From Actinobacteria bacterium UBA3012 (lineage in GTDB: Bacteria > Actinomycetota > Actinomycetes > Nanopelagicales > Nanopelagicaceae): a DNA stretch of 12,062 nt. The position numbers were made by a program, and so were the translations under genes. The notes beneath the pieces were generated by a model that saw only the letters and a list, made by a program, of their open reading frames with translations, ran no database searches and was not told where the DNA came from. The stretch covers positions 7,192-19,253 of the forward strand of contig DDZI01000005.1 of the NCBI GenBank assembly GCA_002346305.1, written 5' to 3'. Shown one piece after another: positions 6,777 to 12,062 of this stretch (position 1 is the stretch's first letter; each line of letters starts with the position of its first letter).

Positions 6777-7663
6777 TACCAACCACGTTCAGCAAGACGG
6801 TGTGGTGCTGGAATATCTGCAACGTTGATTCCGACCATCGCTTCACCTAAACCACGTGAGGCATCTGCTACAACTTTTGCATCATTGAAAAATGTCGTTG
6901 CTTTCACGCAAGCAGCTGCTCTTTGTGCCGGGTTACCAGATTTGAAAATACCAGAACCAATAAATACACCATCAGCACCCAATTGCATCATCATCGCTGC
7001 ATCAGCAGGAGTTGCGATTCCACCAGCAGTAAATAGAACTACTGGAAGTTTTCCGGTTTCGGCTACCTCTTTTACTAATGCATATGGGGCTTGCAAATCT
7101 TTAGCGGCAACATACAACTCTTCTGGTCGCAGTGAAGCCAAGCGACGAATTTCTCCGGTGATGGTACGAATATGTGTTGTCGCATTTGAAACATCACCTG
7201 TACCCGCTTCACCTTTAGATCTAATCATCGCAGCACCTTCATTGATGCGGCGCAAAGCCTCGCCCAGGTTTGTTGCACCGCAAACAAATGGGATCGTAAA
7301 ATTCCATTTGTCGATGTGATGCTCAAAATCTGCCGGAGTTAAAACCTCTGATTCATCAATGTAGTCAACTCCTAGTGATTCCAAAATTTGGGCTTCAGCA
7401 AAATGACCGATCCGTGCTTTGGCCATAACTGGAATTGAAACGCTGGCTTGAATTTTTTCAATCATGTCTGGATCTGACATACGTGCGACGCCACCTTGTG
7501 CGCGAATATCTGCAGGGACCCGCTCTAATGCCATGACTGCGACAGCGCCGGCATCTTCAGCGATGCGCGCTTGTTCAACATTGACCACATCCATGATCAC
7601 TCCGCCTTTAAGCATTTCAGCCATGCCTCTTTTAACTCTGGCGGTTCCGGTTACCTGATCCAT
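6776..7663 (-). CDS. pdxS: Pyridoxal 5'-phosphate synthase lyase subunit PdxS
   Basis: PdxS makes PLP from ribose 5-phosphate (or ribulose 5-phosphate), glyceraldehyde 3-phosphate and ammonia delivered by PdxT. It is a (beta/alpha)8 barrel that forms a dodecamer. The 295 residues have the usual length. The expected active-site residues are present: D25 in GVIMDVVN, K82 in VMAKARIGHF and K150 in IRSKGEAGTGD. The phosphate-binding stretches FTAGGIATPADAA and GADGVFIGSGIFKS are also intact. The ATG has a good ribosome site, GGGGAG at 7670-7675, six bases away. It starts 57 bases after the DUF3048 gene, a gap that holds a candidate -10 and a palindrome, so pdxST may have its own promoter. Identity is near certain. 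Confidence 0.98.
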   Translation of the reverse strand: MDQVTGTARVKRGMAEMLKGGVIMDVVNVEQARIAEDAGAVAVMALERVPADIRAQGGVARMSDPDMIEKIQASVSIPVMAKARIGHFAEAQILESLGVDYIDESEVLTPADFEHHIDKWNFTIPFVCGATNLGEALRRINEGAAMIRSKGEAGTGDVSNATTHIRTITGEIRRLASLRPEELYVAAKDLQAPYALVKEVAETGKLPVVLFTAGGIATPADAAMMMQLGADGVFIGSGIFKSGNPAQRAAACVKATTFFNDAKVVADASRGLGEAMVGINVADIPAPHRLAERGW

Positions 7664-7685
7664 TACTTACTCCCCTATGTATACG

Positions 7686-7691
7686 ACCTTA
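7686..7691 (-). promoter_or_regulatory. Candidate -10 element of pdxS
   Basis: TAAGGT on the minus strand, 22 bases above the pdxS ATG, fits TANNNT and would give a leader of about 15 bases that keeps the GGGGAG ribosome site. No clear -35 is seen; the region where it would lie is next to the 7693-7705 palindrome. Weak prediction. Confidence 0.3.
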
Positions 7692-7692
7692 A

Positions 7693-7705
7693 ATTTGCAG
7701 CAAAT
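7693..7705. promoter_or_regulatory. Inverted repeat upstream of pdxS, possible operator
   Basis: ATTTGC-A-GCAAAT is a perfect 6+6 dyad with one central base in the 57-base gap before pdxS, just upstream of the candidate -10. The centre is too short for a good RNA hairpin, so protein binding is likelier than termination. It does not resemble the known PdxR site of Corynebacterium. The regulator, if any, is unknown. Confidence 0.35.
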
Positions 7706-7720
7706 CCGTAGGGCGATACT

Positions 7721-8749
7721 CTACTTTGTTGCCGGCGAAGCGGCATCTGATGGGATTTCAGGCTCAATCACCTTGGGTTCGCGCTCTTTATCAACTAAAG
7801 CAATCCATGTTTGACCAGGCGCGAATGGGATATCAACCCCTTCAACATCTTTCCAAGTGGTGGTATCGATCACAGTTGGCCTACTCCAAATAGCATCAAA
7901 AACTTTGCCGTTTCTAAAAATCAACGCCTTGCCAGTTCCGATTGATTCGACCTGTGGCGTTACACCACCAAATTTGTCGCCGTACGCCGAATCTGTGATG
8001 GCAACTAATTGCACCACCAAAGTATCCGCACCCAACTGTGCTCCTGATTTAGCCACCTTCGGTTGACCATTTTGGCGGATCAACCACTTCTTACTTGTTT
8101 TGTCCCAATCTGCTCCATATTTAACTGCCGGCCAAGAGAAATCAACTCCTAAAACTTTACGCCCGTTTGAGCCAGCAGCCCCGAATACCCATCCGCTTTT
8201 GGTAGCTTTTTCAAAGTAAATATCTTTTGCATGAGCTTTCTCTAACAAAGTATTTGGGTTTATATATAAATTTACCGGTTCATATCTACTCTCATCTCGA
8301 AAGTATGGTTCGTAATATCCAAAACGTTCGGCACTCATGTTAAAGATATTTGATGCGTTGATAACTGTTGTCAATCTTTGTTGAGCACCTGAGTACGTAA
8401 ATCCAACTTTTCCATATTGAGCAAGAATCTCGATATCACTGATGCGGGCACTTCGGACCGGTCCTACTACCTCTGGATATTTAGATGAGTAAAGAGCGGC
8501 AATTCTCGTTGCCCCACCTTCTACTTGTTCTATGTAAACCACATCTGCATCTTCAATTCCGGTTTGAGGTCTGGCTTGATTAGTATCATCAATTTTCACA
8601 ACGATTATTTCGTTATCACTACCAGGCAATCCATTAAGTAGATTTTTCTTAACCTCAATTTCCTTCTCTTCAGCGCCTCCCGTGATCGACATCGAAGAAC
8701 AAGAGGTGAGCAAAGCTAAAATTAAAGTGAATCCAAGAAATCTTCTCAT
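7721..8749 (-). CDS. DUF3048 (YerB-like) lipoprotein
   Basis: A 342-residue secreted lipoprotein of the DUF3048/YerB family. The N-terminus is a short lipoprotein signal peptide: basic MRR, a hydrophobic core, and the lipobox LTSC with lipidation residue C17. A charged linker leads to the conserved domain: VVKIDD at 50-55, RPQTGIEDADVVYIEQVEGG at 60-79, GPVRSARISD at 96-105. The C-terminal part (about 200-322) fits the second DUF3048 domain and includes IPFAPGQTW. The biochemical function of the family is not established to my knowledge. It would be anchored on the outer face of the membrane. Its ATG overlaps the stop of the LemA-like gene (ATGA) and has a GAGGAG ribosome site, so it is co-translated with the PIM genes. 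Family call is firm; a role in the cell envelope is inferred from location. Confidence 0.88.
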   Translation of the reverse strand: MRRFLGFTLILALLTSCSSMSITGGAEEKEIEVKKNLLNGLPGSDNEIIVVKIDDTNQARPQTGIEDADVVYIEQVEGGATRIAALYSSKYPEVVGPVRSARISDIEILAQYGKVGFTYSGAQQRLTTVINASNIFNMSAERFGYYEPYFRDESRYEPVNLYINPNTLLEKAHAKDIYFEKATKSGWVFGAAGSNGRKVLGVDFSWPAVKYGADWDKTSKKWLIRQNGQPKVAKSGAQLGADTLVVQLVAITDSAYGDKFGGVTPQVESIGTGKALIFRNGKVFDAIWSRPTVIDTTTWKDVEGVDIPFAPGQTWIALVDKEREPKVIEPEIPSDAASPATK

Positions 8750-9261
8750 ACGGCGATCTCCTCAAATGGAAATCTAACTGGATCTGGAGCACGACCAGCC
8801 AACCGAAAGAATTTTATTAATCCCCTAGCGCGTTGCGCTCTTGTGGAATTTACGGCATCGACATGAAAAGAGATAGCGATTCTGACGCGATCACGCACTT
8901 CATTCAAATTTTCGGTTAATTCAAAAGCTTTCAACCGAAGATCGGAACCAAGAACTTCGATGTTAACCATAGAAGTAATGATCTCAGAGAGATCTTCCTC
9001 CGCATCAGATCTACTCTCTGGAAGAGCCACTAATGCTGAGTGGGCAGCCGTCGAAAGAATCACTGAACTTGCTGGATCTAGTACTCCAGAGCGCGCAATT
9101 TCAAGTGCAATTCCCGCTCTTTGTTGGAGCGCAGCATCTAGATTCGCCCATGTTGTTTCTACTCGATGATGCAACCGATCTAAGCGCGTAGCAGTGAAAG
9201 ATAGGTACCAAACGGTAAGCAACATCGCAAAAAGTAATGAAACGAGCGGCCAAATCAGCAT
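8746..9261 (-). CDS. LemA-like membrane protein
   Basis: A 171-residue protein with one N-terminal membrane segment (about 3-22) and a predicted helical domain facing the cytoplasm or the outside; orientation cannot be told. It resembles the LemA-like protein found next to pimA and pdxS in other actinobacteria. Shared marks are TATRLDRLHHRVETTWANLD (23-42), the SGVLDPASS stretch at 58-66, FHVDAVNSTR at 132-141 and the tail KFFRLAGRAPDPVRFPF at 150-166. The function of the family is unknown. The ATG follows the pimA TAG with no spacer; GAGG at 9271-9274 within pimA serves as ribosome site. It ends overlapping the DUF3048 gene by four bases. The position implies a role tied to envelope lipid or PIM synthesis, but that is inference. 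Confidence 0.8.
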   Translation of the reverse strand: MLIWPLVSLLFAMLLTVWYLSFTATRLDRLHHRVETTWANLDAALQQRAGIALEIARSGVLDPASSVILSTAAHSALVALPESRSDAEEDLSEIITSMVNIEVLGSDLRLKAFELTENLNEVRDRVRIAISFHVDAVNSTRAQRARGLIKFFRLAGRAPDPVRFPFEEIAV

Positions 9262-10422
9262 CTAAATTGACCTCATCCATCCACGCAAATCGCTACCAAG
9301 TGAAACCTTTTCTCCGGTAGAGGTCACCATTTCATAGACATTTTCAATTTGGTGAGCCACATTCTCCCAATCATATCTTTTTGACCACTCTTGACCGCTC
9401 TTTCCTAATGAAAGATTTAGCTCTTTATTCAATAAGAGATTGTTCACTACTCGTGCTAGGTCCTTCACATCTTCGCTAATAAATAATGCACCCGCTTTTC
9501 CATCGTTAAGCACCGCTCTGAATGCTGGCAAATCACTTGCTGCAACAGCAGTGCCTGCGGCCATTGCTTCAGCCAAAATAACTCCAAAAGATTCCCCGCC
9601 AGTATTTGGGGCTACATACAAATCAATAGATTTTAATAATCTGGCTTTCTCTTCATCTGAAACTCGACCTAGAAATACAAAACGATTCCGAATTGATTGC
9701 TCAACACCTTTTAGGACATCCTCACTTTCGCCAGGTCCGGCAACAATGATTCGCAAATCTGGGTTAGCTTTAACAATTTCTGGGACAGCCTCGATTAATA
9801 CATTTAAACCTTTGCGCGGTTCATCAAATCTGCCAACAAATCCAATTGAACTTCCCATCCATTCTGGATTTGCTTTGGCTTCTTTGAAAAATTGATGATT
9901 AATTCCATTAGGAATCACAATTGCATTTGTGGCTAAATGCTCGGTTAGGGTTTCGCGAGCCATTTCACTAACTGCAATTCGGGCACTTAACTTTTCAATC
10001 GCCGGTTCAAGGATCGGACCAACTGCAAAAATTGCTTTTTGTCTTGGCGCGGTGGCGTGAAAAGTGCCGACCATTGGACCTTCTGCAGCCCAACAAGCAA
10101 GTAATGAAAGTGAGGGTATTGCAGGTTCATGTAGATGCAATAAATCAAAGTCACCCTCAGAGATCCATTTGCGCACTCGCATAGTTGCTACCGGACCAAA
10201 ACTAACGCGTGCCACTGCACCGTTATATGGAATCGCTAATGGTCTACCTGATGATTGGACCCAGCTAGGCAACAACTCATCTTCAATAGCAGGAGTAAGT
10301 ACCGATACTTCATGACCTTTGGCCATGAAGAATTCAGCCAAATCTCTGATGTGTATCTGCACTCCACCTGGTAAATCCCAACCATACGGAGAGACCATTC
10401 CAATTTTTAATTTTTTACCCAT
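9262..10422 (-). CDS. pimA: Phosphatidylinositol alpha-mannosyltransferase PimA
   Basis: PimA transfers the first mannose from GDP-mannose to the inositol of phosphatidylinositol on the cytoplasmic side of the membrane, starting PIM synthesis. It is a GT-B fold, GT4 family enzyme. From the ATG at 10422 it has 386 residues, the family length. MGKKLKIGMVSPYGWDLPGG opens the donor/acceptor domain. GTFHA at 119-123 holds H122, equivalent to the catalytic His. GFVGRFDEPRKG at 194-205 and NTGGESFGVILAEAM at 273-287, with E277, bind GDP-mannose. A longer frame up to 10509 exists but its extra 29 residues lie wholly inside patA and look unlike the family; GAGG at 10429-10432 supports 10422. The start overlaps the patA stop by eight bases. 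PimA is favoured over other GT4 enzymes by its pgsA-patA neighbours. Confidence 0.93.
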   Translation of the reverse strand: MGKKLKIGMVSPYGWDLPGGVQIHIRDLAEFFMAKGHEVSVLTPAIEDELLPSWVQSSGRPLAIPYNGAVARVSFGPVATMRVRKWISEGDFDLLHLHEPAIPSLSLLACWAAEGPMVGTFHATAPRQKAIFAVGPILEPAIEKLSARIAVSEMARETLTEHLATNAIVIPNGINHQFFKEAKANPEWMGSSIGFVGRFDEPRKGLNVLIEAVPEIVKANPDLRIIVAGPGESEDVLKGVEQSIRNRFVFLGRVSDEEKARLLKSIDLYVAPNTGGESFGVILAEAMAAGTAVAASDLPAFRAVLNDGKAGALFISEDVKDLARVVNNLLLNKELNLSLGKSGQEWSKRYDWENVAHQIENVYEMVTSTGEKVSLGSDLRGWMRSI

Positions 10423-11308
10423 TTGAAACCTCGGACTCGATCCAAATCCTTTGCAACATATGCCAATCCGCTGGATTTTTAGAAATTCCCTTTTCGAAAT
10501 TATCGGCACATTGCTGAACTAAATCTTTAGCACGATCCTCTAGGGATCCCTGAATTCGCGGCGTGAGCGGTCCCAGAAAATCTATTTGGATTCCAGTTGG
10601 GTTATATGAAACTTGAGCGGTAATTAATGGAGCGCCAGTGCGTAGCGACAAAACCGCCGGACCGATCGGCATCTTGGCTTTTTTGGAAAAGAAATCTACT
10701 TCCACGCCACTTTTTGAGAAATCCCGATCTGCAACCAGTGCAATTAATTTGCCCTCATTTAAACGATCGCTTAACGTTGGCAAAGTGTTGCCATCAAGCG
10801 GCAAAATTTCCATACCAATAGCTCTGCGGTAAGTAAGAAATTTCTGGAAAAGCTTTTCGGGTTTCAATCTCTCTGCGACGGAAACTAATGGAATCCCCTG
10901 CGCGCAAAAATATGCGCCAGCATGATCCCAATTCCCAGAATGTGGCAAAGCAACAATCACCCCAGTTCCGGCAGCAACGGGATCTTTAAGTAGATGTTCA
11001 TTTGAAACCTTCACAGTATTTTTGATTTTCTCAATACTCCAGCCAGGGAATCTAAAAGTGTCACACCAATATCGAAAATATGAAGAGATTCCTCTAATTA
11101 CGATCTCTTCCAATTCCTTTGTAGAAAGAGCAGGAGAAACAACTTGCAGATTTGATCTTAATCTTCTAACCGATTTGCCGTTTCGGTTATAGAAAACCTT
11201 TCCTAACTTTTCAAATAATCTATAGGCGACTTTCTCCGGAAGTATCTGAACAATCTTCCATCCAATTAAATACAACTGTGCACTTAGTAGATCTTTTAAT
11301 CCACTCAT
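10415..11308 (-). CDS. Phosphatidylinositol mannoside acyltransferase (PatA-like)
   Basis: A 297-residue member of the LpxL/HtrB-type acyltransferase family, which in actinobacteria acylates the first mannose of PIM1/PIM2 from acyl-CoA on the inner face of the membrane. The HX4D catalytic motif is present as HSGNWD with H123 and D128. Conserved stretches NEGKLIALVADRDFSKSGVEVDFF and IGPAVLSLRTGAPL follow. The N-terminal part (about 5-25) is hydrophobic and could bind the membrane. The start at 11306-11308 overlaps the pgsA stop as ATGA; the frame is open further up to 11374, but those 22 residues lie inside pgsA and do not look like the family. The assignment as PIM acyltransferase rather than a lipid A enzyme rests on position between pgsA and pimA. 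Confidence 0.9.
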   Translation of the reverse strand: MSGLKDLLSAQLYLIGWKIVQILPEKVAYRLFEKLGKVFYNRNGKSVRRLRSNLQVVSPALSTKELEEIVIRGISSYFRYWCDTFRFPGWSIEKIKNTVKVSNEHLLKDPVAAGTGVIVALPHSGNWDHAGAYFCAQGIPLVSVAERLKPEKLFQKFLTYRRAIGMEILPLDGNTLPTLSDRLNEGKLIALVADRDFSKSGVEVDFFSKKAKMPIGPAVLSLRTGAPLITAQVSYNPTGIQIDFLGPLTPRIQGSLEDRAKDLVQQCADNFEKGISKNPADWHMLQRIWIESEVSNG

Positions 11309-11895
11309 CTCTGTTTCCAGACTTGATAAACTCGAAAAATAAAAGTCGCAACGGAAGAAATTGCTAATATCCAAATTCCGATTGCAAGAATGTATGGAAC
11401 TCCAAGACCTGCAAAACCAACAGCGGTTAGCAAAATGATTATTCGTTCGGCTCGTTCAGCAAATCCGCCATCACACTCCAACGAAACTGCTTGTGCCCGA
11501 GCTTTTACATAAGAGACTAAGAAACCACCGATCAATGCCGCAAAAGCTACGATCGCCAATCGGTCATCACTTTTTAATAAAGATAAGAGCAGTGCACCTA
11601 TTAAGGCAACATCTACAACTCGATCAATCGTGGAATCAAAGAAGGCTCCCCATTGGCTACTTTTTTTACTGATCCTGGCCATAGTTCCATCAAGGAGATC
11701 GCTGAAGATAAATGCGATGACTCCCATCGTTCCCCAGAAATACTCTCCTTGCGGCCACAACCACAAAGCCATCGCACTGGTACCCAGTGAGCCAAAAAAA
11801 GTCATGCCATTTGGAGTGATGCCAATCCGCAACAAAAAAACTGCGACTGGATCAACAACACGGGAGACCGGCTTGCGCAAAATGGCACTCAACAT
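11305..11895 (-). CDS. pgsA: Phosphatidylinositol (phosphate) synthase, CDP-alcohol phosphotransferase
   Basis: This membrane enzyme transfers the phosphatidyl group from CDP-diacylglycerol to inositol phosphate (or inositol), giving the lipid that PimA mannosylates. From the ATG at 11895 it has 196 residues with several membrane segments. The complete CDP-alcohol phosphotransferase motif is present: D66, D69-G70, A73-R74, G83, D87 and D91 (DLLDGTMAR, then GAFFDSTID). The CDGGFAERAERIIILL stretch matches actinobacterial PI/PIP synthases rather than the phosphatidylglycerophosphate enzyme, also called PgsA. A TTG nine codons upstream (11920-11922) could also start it, but family N-termini begin near the ATG and the TTG codon would overlap the start of the divergent frame. 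No ribosome site is clear at either. It is the first gene of the PIM operon. Activity is well supported; the exact substrate is inferred. Confidence 0.9.
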   Translation of the reverse strand: MLSAILRKPVSRVVDPVAVFLLRIGITPNGMTFFGSLGTSAMALWLWPQGEYFWGTMGVIAFIFSDLLDGTMARISKKSSQWGAFFDSTIDRVVDVALIGALLLSLLKSDDRLAIVAFAALIGGFLVSYVKARAQAVSLECDGGFAERAERIIILLTAVGFAGLGVPYILAIGIWILAISSVATFIFRVYQVWKQR

Positions 11896-11904
11896 AGTGA
11901 GTAC

Positions 11905-11910
11905 ATCGTA
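11905..11910 (-). promoter_or_regulatory. Candidate -10 element of the pgsA operon
   Basis: TACGAT on the minus strand, nine bases above the pgsA ATG, fits TANNNT and would give an almost leaderless mRNA, in keeping with the lack of a ribosome site. It shares two bases with the opposite-facing TAGGCT at 11909-11914. No -35 is evident. Weak prediction. Confidence 0.3.
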
Positions 11911-11914
11911 GGCT
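11909..11914 (+). promoter_or_regulatory. Candidate -10 element of the divergent gene
   Basis: TAGGCT on the plus strand stands seven bases before the ATG at 11922, the same arrangement as at ruvC and nearly that at relA. No -35 is evident. It supports the reality of the rightward gene, which has no ribosome site. Confidence 0.4.
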
Positions 11915-11921
11915 TTCGGCA

Positions 11922-12062
11922 ATGGGATCGACAGCGCTCAAAATCGCCTTAATTGGCCATCCAACCGCCGATTTACCGCCTTTGGCGAAATCAATCACCG
12001 ACCACGGCCGGGCAACCCTGGATCTACCTTTAGAGGTAATCGCCTTGGAAAGTTCTGCAGCT
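11922..12062 (+). CDS. Unidentified protein, N-terminal 47 residues
   Basis: An open frame from an ATG to the window edge, running away from pgsA. It starts MGSTALKIALIGHPTADLPP, which reads like a first beta-strand and loop of an alpha/beta domain, and codon use is ordinary. An in-frame stop lies 24 bases upstream of the ATG. I do not recognise the family from 47 residues. There is no ribosome site, but TAGGCT seven bases upstream would fit a leaderless mRNA. The main competitor is a minus-strand frame open from the edge to a stop at 11852-11854. It contains AGA and AGG codons otherwise sparse here and would overlap pgsA by 44 bases, so I favour the plus-strand gene, with modest confidence. 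Confidence 0.5.
   Translation, partial: MGSTALKIALIGHPTADLPPLAKSITDHGRATLDLPLEVIALESSAA

Noticed and set aside
6825..7319. Open frame of 164 codons on the plus strand opposite pdxS
   Set aside because: Antisense to the highly conserved pdxS; its composition is what low stop-codon density on the complement would give.
9440..9895. Open frame of 151 codons on the plus strand opposite pimA
   Set aside because: Antisense to conserved GT4 motifs with no recognisable domain or ribosome site.
10423..10509. N-terminal extension of PimA to 10509
   Set aside because: The 29 residues overlap patA, are unlike PimA N-termini, and the ATG at 10422 has a proper ribosome site and gives the family length.
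11852..12062. Minus-strand frame from the right edge ending inside pgsA
   Set aside because: It would overlap pgsA by 44 bases, uses AGA and AGG, and resembles no family I know. The opposite plus frame has a matching promoter element. Not fully excluded without the adjoining sequence.
1..12062. CRISPR arrays, insertion sequences, tRNA or rRNA genes, attachment sites
   Set aside because: No repeat-spacer pattern, transposase, terminal inverted repeats or tRNA-like folds were seen; gaps are at most 67 bases and the genes are syntenic housekeeping genes.

Overview
This window looks like a moderately AT-rich, gene-dense chromosome segment from an actinobacterium. The gene order is phosphatidylinositol synthase, PIM acyltransferase, PimA mannosyltransferase, a LemA-like protein, pdxS, pdxT, yebC, ruvC, ruvA, ruvB, secD, secF, relA. 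This is the conserved actinobacterial order, with some usual members missing: no yajC between ruvB and secD, no apt between secF and relA, no NUDIX gene near pdxS. Low GC for the phylum, overlapping genes and lost members suggest a streamlined lineage such as freshwater Nanopelagicales (acI). That placement is inferred from content and order only.

Thirteen genes run on the minus strand, so transcription goes from high to low coordinates. At the right edge a 47-codon open frame points the other way, away from pgsA. From about 11895 down to 7721 is an envelope-lipid operon: pgsA, patA, pimA, a LemA-like membrane protein and a DUF3048 lipoprotein, all overlapping or abutting. PgsA makes phosphatidylinositol, PimA adds the first mannose and PatA acylates it. 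The two uncharacterised envelope proteins ride in the same unit. From 7663 to 6156 lie pdxS and pdxT, the two subunits of pyridoxal 5'-phosphate synthase. From 6114 to 3126 come yebC and the Holliday-junction set ruvC, ruvA, ruvB. From 3114 to 373 are the SecDF translocase accessory subunits. The first 327 bases hold the N-terminal HD region of the bifunctional (p)ppGpp synthetase/hydrolase.

The coding content is conserved housekeeping; I see no mobile element, CRISPR array, RNA gene or clearly new system. The more interesting signals are in the short gaps. The hexamer TAGGCT stands just upstream of four gene starts in the correct orientation. Three of these starts have no Shine-Dalgarno sequence and sit 6-7 bases below it, as expected of leaderless actinobacterial promoters. 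A near-match to an actinobacterial/Gram-positive LexA box lies in the candidate promoter in front of yebC-ruvCAB. A hairpin between pdxS and pdxT would bury the weak ribosome site of the TTG-started pdxT. Heptamers GTAAGTA with 10- and 20-base spacing lie upstream of relA. No gap between genes exceeds 67 bases, so there is no large non-coding region.
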